Source: Psychrobacillus sp040274765
GTDB taxonomy: Bacteria; Bacillota; Bacilli; Bacillales_A; Planococcaceae
Assembly (NCBI GenBank): GCA_040274765.1
Contig: JBEMAY010000025.1
Span: forward strand, 1-39,286
DNA length: 39,286 bases
Direction of reading: 5' to 3'
The position numbers and the translations under genes were made by a program. Of this stretch, positions 26,193-33,713 are shown piece by piece (the stretch's first letter is position 1; each line of letters opens with the position of its first letter). The notes beneath the pieces were generated by a model. It ran no database searches and had not been told where the DNA came from. It worked only from the letters and a program-made list of their open reading frames with translations.

Positions 26193-27001
26193 GAATACTA
26201 AAACGATCCATTGTGTATTTTTTATTGATCGTTACTGCCCTTATTATGTTTTTTCCGATTATCTATGCCTTGATGGTAAGCTTCATGACGGGAGGGGAAA
26301 TTTTACAAGGAAAATTCCTTCCGTCAACTTTTAGCTTTGATAATTATGTGAAGGTGTTTGATCGATTGCCTCTATTAAACTATTTGATTAACAGCTTTAT
26401 TGTTTCGTTCGGGGTTATGCTTGGACAGCTGGTCGTTTGTAGTTTAGCGGCATATGCCTTTGTTTTTATCCCGTTCAAAGGAAGGGATTTTGTATTTTTC
26501 CTTTTTATATCCACCATGATGATTCCGTGGGAAGCAACAATGATCCCTAACTTCTTTACCATTCAAAATTTAAATTGGCTTAACACATATCAAGGGATGA
26601 CACTGCCGTTTTTTGCATTGGCATTCGGAACGTTTTTGCTAAGGCAGCATTTCAAAACAATACCGAAGGAGCTACACGAGGCGGCACAGATTGCAGGACT
26701 TAGTAGATTTGCATTTTTCGTTCGTGTAATCTTGCCAGTTTCTAAAACTAGCTTAGTAACATTAGGTGCTTATGGTTTCTTAACGACTTGGAATATGTAT
26801 CTTTGGCCTTTATTAGTTACAACCAACAATTCCGTAAGAACCGTACAAATAGGCTTAAAACAGCTACAGTCACAAGAGGTTGCAACAGAATGGGGGGTGG
26901 TTATGGCAGGGGTAATCGTTGTTATTATTCCAACACTACTACTATTGTTTTTAGGTCAAAAGCAATTGCAAAAAGGGTTAACACAAGGGGCTCTAAAATA
27001 A
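26189..27001 (+). CDS. ugpE: UgpE-like permease
   Basis: A 270-residue permease with six transmembrane segments. The coupling loop ELHEAAQIAGLSRFAFFVRVI lies at about 160-180, and the family motifs MIPWEATMIPNFFTIQNLNWLNTY and TWNMYLWPLLVT are present. It has the usual short MalG/UgpE form and overlaps the ugpA stop by 4 bp. Partner of UgpA. Confidence 0.9.
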   Translation: MRILKRSIVYFLLIVTALIMFFPIIYALMVSFMTGGEILQGKFLPSTFSFDNYVKVFDRLPLLNYLINSFIVSFGVMLGQLVVCSLAAYAFVFIPFKGRDFVFFLFISTMMIPWEATMIPNFFTIQNLNWLNTYQGMTLPFFALAFGTFLLRQHFKTIPKELHEAAQIAGLSRFAFFVRVILPVSKTSLVTLGAYGFLTTWNMYLWPLLVTTNNSVRTVQIGLKQLQSQEVATEWGVVMAGVIVVIIPTLLLLFLGQKQLQKGLTQGALK

Positions 27002-27035
27002 CAGTTGTTCCAAACTAAAAAAAGAGGTGTATGAC

Positions 27036-28397
27036 ATGAGGAAGAAGTTTAAGTTTACGTGGTTATTCATGATTTTGTTAGGTATTCTAGCGTTAGCTGC
27101 ATGTACAAATAGTGATGATAGTTCAGCTACAGAGCCTGTCCAAAAAAGCGACGAGGATGTCGAAAAGTCCGAAGACGGTAAAACAGTCATCTCGTTTTGG
27201 CATGCTATGTCAGGCTCAGGGCAAACTGCTCTTGATAATATTGTCGCTGACTTTAATGCATCCCAGGATGATTATGAGGTAAAGGCAGAATTCCAAGGAT
27301 CATATGAAGAATCGTTAACTAAGCTTCGTAGTGTTGGAGGTACTGCAGACGCTCCGGCCATAACGCAGGTGTTTGAGGTAGGTACTAAGTATATGATTGA
27401 AAGTGGATTTATCGAGCCAATGCAAAAGTTTATCGATGAAGATAACTATGACTTGTCTCAATTAGAGGAGAATATCTTAAATTATTATTCCTTAGATGGA
27501 GAGCTTTACTCTATGCCATTTAACTCCTCTACACCAGTAATGCTTTACAATAAGGATGCATTTAAAGCAGCCGGCTTGGATCCAGAGAACCCTCCTAAAA
27601 CGTTCCAGGAGGTAATTGATGCAGCAGCTAAGCTTAAAACAGATGAGATGAAAGGCTTTTCTATGCTAACATACGGCTGGTTCTTCGAGCAGCTAGTAGC
27701 CACACAAGGTGGACTATATGTAAATGAGGAAAACGGTCGTGCTGGTGATGCAACAGAAGCAGTTTTCAACGGAGAAGAAGGTCAACGTGTGTTTGAATTC
27801 TTAAATACGATGAACAAGGCTGGCACATTTGGTAATTTCGGAACAAACTGGGATGACATTCGTGCGGCTTTCCAATCTGGGAAAGTGGCTATGTATATGG
27901 ACTCATCCGCAGGTGTACGAGGAATTATTGATAATGCGCCATTTGAAGTAGGTGCTGCATACATTCCTTATGCAGACGAGGTTGACCGTAAAGGTGTTGT
28001 AATAGGAGGGGCATCCTTATGGATGTCTAAAGGAATCGCTGAAATTGAGCAAAAAGCAGCTTGGGAATTCATGAAGTATTTAACTACTCCAGAAGTTCAA
28101 GCTAAGTGGCATTTAGATACAGGGTACTTTGCTATTAACCCATCTGCATATGAGGCAGATATCGTAAAAGAAGCATGGGAAAAGATGCCACAGTTAAAAG
28201 TTACGGTGGAGCAGCTGCAAAGTACGGAGCCATCTATCGCTACCCAAGGAGCGTTAATCTCCGTGTTCCCTGAATCACGCCAGCAAATCGTTACGGCCTT
28301 AGAGAATTTATACCAAGGTATGGATCCTAAGGAAGCATTAGATGCAGCAGCAGAAGGAACGAACCGTGCAATAGATATAGCTAATAAAACAAAATAA
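27036..28397 (+). CDS. ugpB: Glycerol-3-phosphate-binding lipoprotein UgpB
   Basis: A 453-residue solute-binding lipoprotein. The lipobox LAAC lies near residues 19-22 and a polar linker follows. The mature part is close to enterobacterial UgpB in order and motifs: FWHAMSGSGQTALDNIVADFN, APAITQVFEVGT, MPFNSSTPVMLYNKDAFKAAGLDPENPPKTF, IIGGASLW-like GGASLWMSKG and KWHLDTGYFAINPSAY. Start ATG at 27036 after AAAGAGGTG; a GTG three codons upstream lies inside that site. It delivers glycerol-3-phosphate, or glycerophosphodiesters, to UgpAE. Placed last in the operon, before a terminator. Confidence 0.92.
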   Translation: MRKKFKFTWLFMILLGILALAACTNSDDSSATEPVQKSDEDVEKSEDGKTVISFWHAMSGSGQTALDNIVADFNASQDDYEVKAEFQGSYEESLTKLRSVGGTADAPAITQVFEVGTKYMIESGFIEPMQKFIDEDNYDLSQLEENILNYYSLDGELYSMPFNSSTPVMLYNKDAFKAAGLDPENPPKTFQEVIDAAAKLKTDEMKGFSMLTYGWFFEQLVATQGGLYVNEENGRAGDATEAVFNGEEGQRVFEFLNTMNKAGTFGNFGTNWDDIRAAFQSGKVAMYMDSSAGVRGIIDNAPFEVGAAYIPYADEVDRKGVVIGGASLWMSKGIAEIEQKAAWEFMKYLTTPEVQAKWHLDTGYFAINPSAYEADIVKEAWEKMPQLKVTVEQLQSTEPSIATQGALISVFPESRQQIVTALENLYQGMDPKEALDAAAEGTNRAIDIANKTK

Positions 28398-28400
28398 GAA

Positions 28401-28436
28401 AAACAAGCAGAGAGCTTTGGCTTTCTGCTTGTTTAT
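28401..28436 (+). terminator. Terminator of the ugp operon
   Basis: AAACAAGCAGA-g-AGC pairs with GCT-t-TCTGCTTGTTT around TTTG, just after the ugpB stop. T residues form the end of the second arm. Confidence 0.88.
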
Positions 28437-28448
28437 AATAATTTTGTC

Positions 28449-28520
28449 TATGTTAAAAGTTTAGGGTTAATTTTTCGTGAGTAGTTTTTATTTGAGATAT
28501 GTTAACTTAAACTAATGCTA
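28449..28520 (+). repeat. Degenerate copy of the dispersed repeat
   Basis: CTATGTTAAA followed by TAGGGTT and a T-rich tract, then GTTAACTTAAACTAA, resembles the extended form of the repeat at 30085-30157 (CTATGTTAAAGGATAGGGTT). It is weaker and called only by comparison with that copy. Confidence 0.35.
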
Positions 28521-28591
28521 AAATTTACTTTAGTAAGTTAAGGTCTTGTATTAAACTGAAATAAGAAGTGTTTAAAATTAGGAGATTAAAA

Positions 28592-28849
28592 ATGAGAAAA
28601 TACAACGTTATATCAGCTATATGTTTGGGGATATATATTACTTTGTTTTTTTTGATGATGAAAGGTGTTTCTTTCGGTTCGTTAGGAAAAGCAGTAATAA
28701 TCTCAATGTTTATACTCCCATTAATGGGAGCCATTATAGCGGTGAAAGGTAAAAAAGGTATTGGTAAATGGTTATTGATAATACTTAATGTCACTGCACT
28801 TATCATAATAGGATACCTTCTTTTGCTTTCCGGAATGGGTGAAGCATAA
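28592..28849 (+). CDS. Small membrane protein of unknown function
   Basis: An 85-residue hydrophobic protein with three predicted transmembrane segments (about 5-23, 30-47 and 56-78) and a basic loop GKKGIGKW between the last two. The ATG is preferred over an upstream GTG in the same frame because TTAGGAG lies 7 bp before it. No family is recognised. It stands alone between terminators. Real coding is supported by the ribosome binding site and the regular hydrophobic pattern. Confidence 0.6.
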   Translation: MRKYNVISAICLGIYITLFFLMMKGVSFGSLGKAVIISMFILPLMGAIIAVKGKKGIGKWLLIILNVTALIIIGYLLLLSGMGEA

Positions 28850-28899
28850 AAGAAAATTGTTGAGCAAACGGATGTATTAGTAAAAACAACATCCAGTTA

Positions 28900-28935
28900 A
28901 ATGAGCTTGGAGAAAATACCTAGCTCATTTTTTTG
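28900..28935 (+). terminator. Terminator after the small membrane protein gene
   Basis: AATGAGCT-t-GG pairs with CC-t-AGCTCATT and is followed by seven T. Confidence 0.85.
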
Positions 28936-29023
28936 TATTTAATAACATCCATGTTTATTAGTTGGGTGGCAGGTGGCGTATTCTAGAGTAAATTCTATAT
29001 TATTTTTTGACAAAACTAACTAT

Positions 29024-29052
29024 TTAACTTCTCCTTTTAAATTTGTTATGAT
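29024..29052 (+). promoter_or_regulatory. Promoter of trhO
   Basis: TTAACT (29024-29029), a 17-bp spacer, and TATGAT (29047-29052) with a TG extended -10. It lies about 40 bp before the trhO start. A perfect TTGACA also lies upstream at 29007-29012. Confidence 0.5.
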
Positions 29053-29089
29053 AAAGCGATGGACAAAATTTGAAAAGGTGGAGTAAAAA

Positions 29090-30034
29090 ATGGAAACAAA
29101 TGCATACAGAGTATTACTTTACTACAAATACGTCCCAATTGAAGATCCAGTAACATTTGCACAAGAACATCTTGCTGCTTGTAAGGAAATTGGGTTAAAA
29201 GGGCGTATTTTAGTATCGGACGAAGGTATAAACGGAACTTGTTCCGGAACAATTGAACAAACAGACGCATACATGGACATGATGAAAGCAGACGAACGTT
29301 TTGCTGACATGGTGTTTAAAATAGATGAAGCGGAAGGACATGCTTTTAAGAAAATGCACGTTCGACCTAAACGTGAAATTGTTCACTTAGGATTAGAGGA
29401 AGATATCAATCCTAATGAATTAACAGGTAAATACCTATCTCCAAAGGAATTTTATGAGCAAATGCAAGCCGAAGATACAATAGTTATTGATGCTCGCAAC
29501 GATTATGAGTTTGACTTAGGTCATTTCCGCGGAGCAATCCGTCCGGATATTCGTAACTTCCGTGATCTTCCTGAGTGGATTCATGATAATAAAGAGCTTT
29601 TTGAAGGTAAAAAGGTATTAACGTATTGTACAGGCGGAATTCGCTGTGAAAAATTCTCAGGTTGGTTAGTTAGAGAAGGATTCGAAGATGTTGGTCAATT
29701 GCACGGAGGTATTGCTACCTATGGTAAAGACCCAGAAGTTCGTGGTCAGCTATGGGATGGTCAAATGTATGTATTTGATGAGCGTATTGCTGTTCCAATT
29801 AACCAAGTAGAGCATGTAGTTGTAGGGAAAGATCATTTCACTGGAGAGCCTTGTGAACGTTACGTAAACTGTGCAAATCCAGACTGTAATGACAAAATTC
29901 TATGTTCGGAAGAAAATGAACATAAGTATCTTCGCAGCTGCTCACACGAATGTCGTGTACACCCACGTAATCGCTATATTGTAGAACATAAATTGACGGA
30001 TGAAGAAGTAGAAGCAAGATTAGCTGCTATTTAA
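29090..30034 (+). CDS. trhO: tRNA uridine(34) hydroxylase TrhO (rhodanese family)
   Basis: A 314-residue UPF0176 protein, full length. The N-terminal domain (1-95) has the conserved VSDEGINGTCSGT. The rhodanese domain (about 117-215) carries the active-site loop YCTGGIRCEKF with Cys180 as the catalytic residue and Cys186 following. The C-terminal part is Cys-rich (CANPDCNDKILCSEE, SCSHEC). It makes 5-hydroxyuridine at position 34 of tRNAs, the first step to methoxy-uridine in Bacillus and related bacteria. Known in B. subtilis as YbfQ/TrhO. A terminator follows directly. Confidence 0.94.
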   Translation: METNAYRVLLYYKYVPIEDPVTFAQEHLAACKEIGLKGRILVSDEGINGTCSGTIEQTDAYMDMMKADERFADMVFKIDEAEGHAFKKMHVRPKREIVHLGLEEDINPNELTGKYLSPKEFYEQMQAEDTIVIDARNDYEFDLGHFRGAIRPDIRNFRDLPEWIHDNKELFEGKKVLTYCTGGIRCEKFSGWLVREGFEDVGQLHGGIATYGKDPEVRGQLWDGQMYVFDERIAVPINQVEHVVVGKDHFTGEPCERYVNCANPDCNDKILCSEENEHKYLRSCSHECRVHPRNRYIVEHKLTDEEVEARLAAI

Positions 30035-30047
30035 TTTCGTTTGCTAA

Positions 30048-30078
30048 AGGACTGTGCTTTTATGCACAGTCTTTTTTA
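30048..30078 (+). terminator. Terminator of trhO
   Basis: GACTGTGC pairs perfectly with GCACAGTC around TTTTAT, then six T. Confidence 0.92.
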
Positions 30079-30111
30079 TTTTGGCTATGTTAAAGGATAG
30101 GGTTGGTTTTG

Positions 30112-30157
30112 TTTGTGAAATGTTACACTTAAGCTAACGACGCAGGTTAGTTCAATA
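30112..30157 (+). repeat. Dispersed intergenic repeat, copy B
   Basis: TTTGTGAAATGTTACACTTA followed by AGCTAACG and GCAGGTTAGTT. It matches copy A (171-217) in inverted orientation, and the segment at 38941-38983 more weakly. The inner CTAAC/GTTAG can pair. It lies between trhO and the DUF4871 gene. Confidence 0.75.
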
Positions 30158-30208
30158 AATGATATTTGAAGTTTAGTGGGAATAAACATAAAAAGACGGG
30201 GGTGTGTT

Positions 30209-30685
30209 ATGTTCAAAAAAAGTTTAGTTTTAATCTTTGCAGTAATTTTTTCGTTAGTAATTGCGGGCTGTAATGACGAAGAACCAATAAAAGAAGTAGT
30301 TATTCAACACAATTGGAAAGAAAGTTCTCTTTTTGAATCAGGCAGTTACACAATGATTGGTGAAGAAAGACGTTTAGGTTTTCTTTACAATGATAGTGAT
30401 GTAGACAGATTCTATCCAAATAAAACGCAAAAGTATATGTGGCATTTTTGGGGAAATGAAGATGAGTTGATTGGTGACATTAAAGTTTTAGGAACTCACG
30501 AAAACAGTAATGAAGAAATAATAGTTGTACCAAGAAAAGAAAATGCTTTTCTTAGTCCTAATAATGGTGCAGATCAGCACTCTCCAACAAATATGATGCT
30601 TCCTAAAAGTGGAATGTGGAAGTTAGACGCTTATATTGGAGATAGACTATTTGGAAGTGTATATGTAAAAGTTCATGAGAAATAA
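30209..30685 (+). CDS. DUF4871-type lipoprotein
   Basis: A 158-residue lipoprotein. The ATG at 30209 follows GGGGGTGTGTT; the frame is open further upstream, but no site supports that. The lipobox IAGC lies near residues 18-21. The mature domain has HNWKESSLFESGSYTMIGEERRLGFL, KYMWHFWG, NNGADQHSPTNMMLPKSGMWKLDAYIGDRLFGSVYVKV, the layout I associate with DUF4871 (B. subtilis YhfM-like proteins). No function is known. Its stop overlaps the start of the DUF4279 gene by one base, so the two may be coupled. Confidence 0.75.
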   Translation: MFKKSLVLIFAVIFSLVIAGCNDEEPIKEVVIQHNWKESSLFESGSYTMIGEERRLGFLYNDSDVDRFYPNKTQKYMWHFWGNEDELIGDIKVLGTHENSNEEIIVVPRKENAFLSPNNGADQHSPTNMMLPKSGMWKLDAYIGDRLFGSVYVKVHEK

Positions 30686-31227
30686 TGGATTATTGTACCA
30701 ACGAGTGCTTCTCCAAGAAGGAGGAAAGTGTTATTCTTATTGAACTCAGCGGCAGTTTAGTTGAAGAAAGATTTTCTGTTCAAATTGAAAAAATAGGTTG
30801 TATTAGTACAGATGAAAAGTGGGTTTTGATGATGATAAAGGAAATGGATATTCGATGCCATTTTTATGGTGAGAAATTTTCTCCCAAAGTAGTTGAAAAA
30901 CAAAGTGGGATTACATTAAAAAATAAAATAGAAGTTGGTGATATTACAAAGAGGGGAGGAAACAAAGGTAAACCATCGGATTACGGCAATGGTGAACTAT
31001 GTCCTCCAAAGGAATTCAAAGATAAAGAAGATTTTGGTCTTTATTGGATTGCTTTAACCTTATCAAAACATATTGATATTTTACGTGAATGTGGTGCAGA
31101 TAATATCGATTTAGTTATTGGTGCTTGGTTTGAAGAACAATGCAATCTTTCATTTGAACCAGAAGCAATAAAATTAATTGGTGAACTAGGTATTGCTTTA
31201 CAGGTAAGTTGTTATGAAGATTACTAA
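30685..31227 (+). CDS. DUF4279-type cytoplasmic protein
   Basis: A 180-residue soluble protein without signal or membrane segment. The C-terminal DFGLYWIALTLSKHIDILRECGADNIDLVIGAW and CNLSFEPEAIKLIGELGIALQVSCYE match the DUF4279 layout. DUF4279 proteins appear among putative immunity proteins, but no toxin gene is visible here. The start ATG overlaps the previous stop (TAATG); its own binding site is weak, which supports coupling. AAGGAGGA inside the gene near 30717 would suit a shorter product, but only a non-standard ATT start follows it in frame. Confidence 0.7.
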   Translation: MDYCTNECFSKKEESVILIELSGSLVEERFSVQIEKIGCISTDEKWVLMMIKEMDIRCHFYGEKFSPKVVEKQSGITLKNKIEVGDITKRGGNKGKPSDYGNGELCPPKEFKDKEDFGLYWIALTLSKHIDILRECGADNIDLVIGAWFEEQCNLSFEPEAIKLIGELGIALQVSCYEDY

Positions 31228-31427
31228 ATCTTGTTTTATTTAACTAAAGGGTACTTTACTTCAAGAAGGAGTAAAGCTTTTATTTCTCAGCTGGACAAAT
31301 GGGTGCGCGAATGAAGACATTCTAATTGTGGAAGGCTAGAAATATAGTAGTGATATAAAGGTTATTCCCTTCTGTATATCGAAAGTTACTAGGAGTTCGT
31401 TTTTACAAATAGAATGGAGGAGCGTAT

Positions 31428-31865
31428 ATGGCAATCGAAGTAAGAAGAATTTCTGATTTGAATGAGGTCGACGTATCCAAGCTAATTCAAGAAAGCGAAA
31501 AAGAAGGGTATCGTTTTGTCTCCAGGCTAGCTGCCGAATATGAAGATGGGACAAATAGGTTTAGTGAGCAAGGAGAGGCGCTATACGGTGCTTGGTATGA
31601 AGAAGAGTTAGTTGCTATAGGAGGCCTAAATCGAGATATTTTAGGAGCAGACTCTGCAAGACTGCATCGTTTCTACACATTACCAGAATATCGGAGAAAA
31701 GGAATTGGTAGTGAGCTTTTTAAAAAGATATTAGAGGATGCAAAAGGTCAATTCAACGAAATTACAACTAAAACGGAATCTATGAAAGCAGATGCCTTTT
31801 ACCGTGCAAATGGCTTTATATTCGATAGAAGATCTCCGGATACCACTCATGTCATAGGACTTTAA
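31428..31865 (+). CDS. GNAT-family N-acetyltransferase
   Basis: A 145-residue acetyltransferase. The acetyl-CoA motif is FYTLPEYRRKGIGSELFKKILEDA, with RRKGIG as the pyrophosphate loop, followed by the C-terminal AFYRANGFIF. The N-terminal half is an acidic variable domain. The start follows GGAGG at good spacing. The upstream gap (31228-31427) contains only a degenerate copy of the dispersed repeat near 31237-31270 and no gene. Substrate unknown. A terminator follows. Confidence 0.87.
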   Translation: MAIEVRRISDLNEVDVSKLIQESEKEGYRFVSRLAAEYEDGTNRFSEQGEALYGAWYEEELVAIGGLNRDILGADSARLHRFYTLPEYRRKGIGSELFKKILEDAKGQFNEITTKTESMKADAFYRANGFIFDRRSPDTTHVIGL

Positions 31866-31874
31866 ATAACTGTT

Positions 31875-31913
31875 GGTGCTCTTTGTGAAGGTATATACAA
31901 GGAGCACCTTTTT
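31875..31913 (+). terminator. Terminator after the GNAT gene
   Basis: GGTGCTC-t-TTGT pairs with ACAA-g-GAGCACC, and T residues follow. It is close to the end of the convergent small gene on the minus strand. Confidence 0.85.
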
Positions 31914-31926
31914 ATATACTATACAT

Positions 31927-32139
31927 TCATTCTTCTAACTGTTTTCCTTCTCGAATAGCTTTCCGTTCCAAGAGCATAAAAGCCTCGTTCTCTAATCGCA
32001 AAAGTTCTATCTCTAACTCCTTTTGTTTATGTTGCTGTTGTTTTACTGTTACATAGCCCCCAATAGCGATGACGCTAATCAAGGATAGGCCAATAGCAGA
32101 AAAAATAAAAATAGCAATAATATCCTCCAAACATGGCAC
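31927..32139 (-). CDS. Small single-helix membrane protein with coiled coil
   Basis: A 70-residue protein. One N-terminal transmembrane segment (about 7-30) is followed by a highly charged helix (about 33-68: KQQQHKQKELEIELLRLENEAFMLLERK) that can form a coiled coil. The general plan is like PspB-type or other small scaffold proteins, but no family is claimed. The start is well supported by GGGAGGTG. It is divergent from azoR and convergent with the GNAT gene. Confidence 0.65.
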   Translation of the reverse strand: MPCLEDIIAIFIFSAIGLSLISVIAIGGYVTVKQQQHKQKELEIELLRLENEAFMLLERKAIREGKQLEE

Positions 32140-32235
32140 CTCCCTTTATATAAATAGTATAACAAATACATAAATAGTTAAAGTTACCAAGTATAAGAAA
32201 AACATTCGAGCAAATAATTTACAGAGGCTAATTTT

Positions 32236-32264
32236 TTGACAGTCTCCTTATATTAATATAATAT
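32236..32264 (+). promoter_or_regulatory. azoR promoter with palindrome at the -10
   Basis: A perfect TTGACA (32236-32241) and TAATAT (32259-32264) with 17-bp spacing; TATAAT at 32257-32262 is an alternative. The 14-bp palindrome TTATATTAATATAA (32248-32261) overlaps the spacer and -10, a normal position for a repressor. A second palindrome, ATATCGATAT, lies near 32308-32317. Confidence 0.6.
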
Positions 32265-32332
32265 AGGGAAGTCTCGAAGTTGAGATAAATAACAAGATAA
32301 AAATATATCGATATTATAGAGGAGTTATAAAA

Positions 32333-32977
32333 ATGAACGTATTAGTAGTAAAGGCAAATAACCGTCCTGCAACAGAAGCAATTTCAAGTAAAATGTATGA
32401 AACTTTTATGGCGGAGCTTGAAGGTAAAGATGTAAACGTAACAGTTTATGATGTGTATGAAGAAGACACTCCATACTTTGGACAAGATCTTTTCAACGCT
32501 TTTGGTAAAATGCAAACGGGTGAAGAAATGACAGACGTTGAGTCTCGTTTATTAGCAGCTAAACAAAAAGCAATGGATTTATTAACTGCTGCTGATATTG
32601 TAGTATTTGCATTCCCATTATGGAATCTAACAATCCCTGCTAAATTACAAACTTTCATTGATTATGTATATGCTGCAGGCTTTGCATTTAAATATGATGC
32701 AGAGGGCAACATGGTTCAATTGATGACAGACAAAAAAGCTATCTTCCTAAACGCACGTGGTGGAATTTATTCTACTCCAGAAGCTGCTCCAATGGAAATG
32801 GCTGTAAACTATATGCGTGCAGTATTTGGTGACGTATTCGGTATGCAAATTATCGATGAAGTAATTATTGAAGGTCACAATGCGATGCCTGCTAAAGCAC
32901 AAGAAATTATCTCAGCAGGTATGGAAGAAGTAAAAGCTTCTGCACAACGCTTAGTAGAGTTAACAGTAAAAGGGTAA
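32333..32977 (+). CDS. azoR: FMN-dependent NADH-azoreductase
   Basis: A 214-residue flavodoxin-like quinone/azo reductase. The N-terminal NVLVVKANNRPATEAISSKMYETF is the FMN-phosphate loop, and VVFAFPLWNLTIPAKLQTFIDYV is the conserved FMN-ring region; FLNARGGIYS follows. Full length for the family (about 200-215). It reduces quinones and azo compounds with NADH and protects from electrophile stress. In Bacillus such genes are controlled by MarR/DUF24 regulators, and a palindrome overlaps the promoter here. Single gene with its own terminator. Confidence 0.92.
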   Translation: MNVLVVKANNRPATEAISSKMYETFMAELEGKDVNVTVYDVYEEDTPYFGQDLFNAFGKMQTGEEMTDVESRLLAAKQKAMDLLTAADIVVFAFPLWNLTIPAKLQTFIDYVYAAGFAFKYDAEGNMVQLMTDKKAIFLNARGGIYSTPEAAPMEMAVNYMRAVFGDVFGMQIIDEVIIEGHNAMPAKAQEIISAGMEEVKASAQRLVELTVKG

Positions 32978-32990
32978 TAAAAACATTTTA

Positions 32991-33028
32991 AGTCGGCAAG
33001 ATCCTTCGAGATCTTGTCGGCTTTTTTT
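32991..33028 (+). terminator. Terminator of azoR
   Basis: AGTCGGCAAGATC pairs with GATCTTGTCGGCT (two G-U pairs) and is followed by seven T. Confidence 0.92.
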
Positions 33029-33090
33029 ATAGGAAGAAATTGTACTAATGAAGGAATGCTTAGAAAGGGCTGGGTCATGTTGTAGTGGTT

Positions 33091-33205
33091 GATTGTAGTA
33101 AACGAAGTGTTGATTGTCGTAAATGGAGTCAGGGAGATGAGCCTGGAACTGGATTGGAGTAAAATTTCCGAGGATTGTAGTAAAAAGATGAGTGATTGTA
33201 GTAAA
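33091..33205 (+). repeat. Array of about 21-bp direct repeats
   Basis: Five copies of GATTG-t/g-AGTAAA (one with TCG) start at 33091, 33112, 33152, 33173 and 33194. Spacings are 21, 40, 21 and 21, as if a sixth unit near 33132 has decayed. Two copies (33091 and 33194) extend to GATTGTAGTAAACGAAGT. It lies between the azoR terminator and the gntR promoter. Spacers are too short and too alike for CRISPR. Confidence 0.7.
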
Positions 33206-33270
33206 CGAAGTCAGGGCTAGCCAGTCAGACAATAGATTAGCCCAGAATAAAAACTTTTTGATATACTACA

Positions 33271-33303
33271 TATAGAACAGTGTGTTATAATATATATAGA
33301 ACA
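33271..33303 (+). promoter_or_regulatory. Promoter region of the gntR operon with direct repeats
   Basis: TATAGAACA occurs at 33271-33279 and 33295-33303, 24 bp apart, on both sides of TATAAT (33286-33291). The arrangement suggests a site for autoregulation by the GntR protein encoded downstream. No good -35 is evident. Confidence 0.45.
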
Positions 33304-33326
33304 AGAGGTAAATAGGAGGTCATGAA

Positions 33327-33710
33327 ATGTTTATAGAGATAAAGCCGAATTCATCTGTGCCGATCTATTTACAGCTAGCGCAACAATTGATAGAAGGAAT
33401 GGCTAGAGGAGAGTTAAAGCCAGGTGACTCCCTGCCATCTGTTAGAAGCTTTGCAGCTGACTTGGGTATGAATATGCATACGGTTAATAAGGCATATCAT
33501 CTTTTGGAAGAAAAAGATTTCATTCAAATTGTTCCGAAATCAGGGGTAATTATACAGCCAAAAATCATAGAAAAAGCAACAGATCAACAAAAGCAATTGT
33601 TGGCTGAACAGATTCGCCCATTGTTAGCAGAAGGGATGGTATTGCAACTTTCAGAGGAAGAAATGGTTGTAATGGTTCGAGAGCTTGTTCGACACATTAA
33701 GGAGGGGTAA
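33327..33710 (+). CDS. GntR-family regulator, YtrA type
   Basis: A 127-residue transcription factor. The GntR winged helix covers about 10-75: VPIYLQLAQQLIEGMARGELKPGDSLPSVRSFAADLGMNMHTVNKAYHLLEEKDFI. Only a short helical tail (about 85-127) follows instead of a ligand domain, which defines the YtrA subfamily. These usually repress their own operon of membrane transport genes. The start follows TAGGAGGT. The partner gene begins 3 bp after its stop and encodes a membrane protein, as expected. Confidence 0.9.
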   Translation: MFIEIKPNSSVPIYLQLAQQLIEGMARGELKPGDSLPSVRSFAADLGMNMHTVNKAYHLLEEKDFIQIVPKSGVIIQPKIIEKATDQQKQLLAEQIRPLLAEGMVLQLSEEEMVVMVRELVRHIKEG

Positions 33711-33713
33711 ATA

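Noticed and set aside
33091..33205. CRISPR array
   Set aside because: Units recur every 21 bp with spacers of about 9 bp that are themselves similar, and no cas gene is present.
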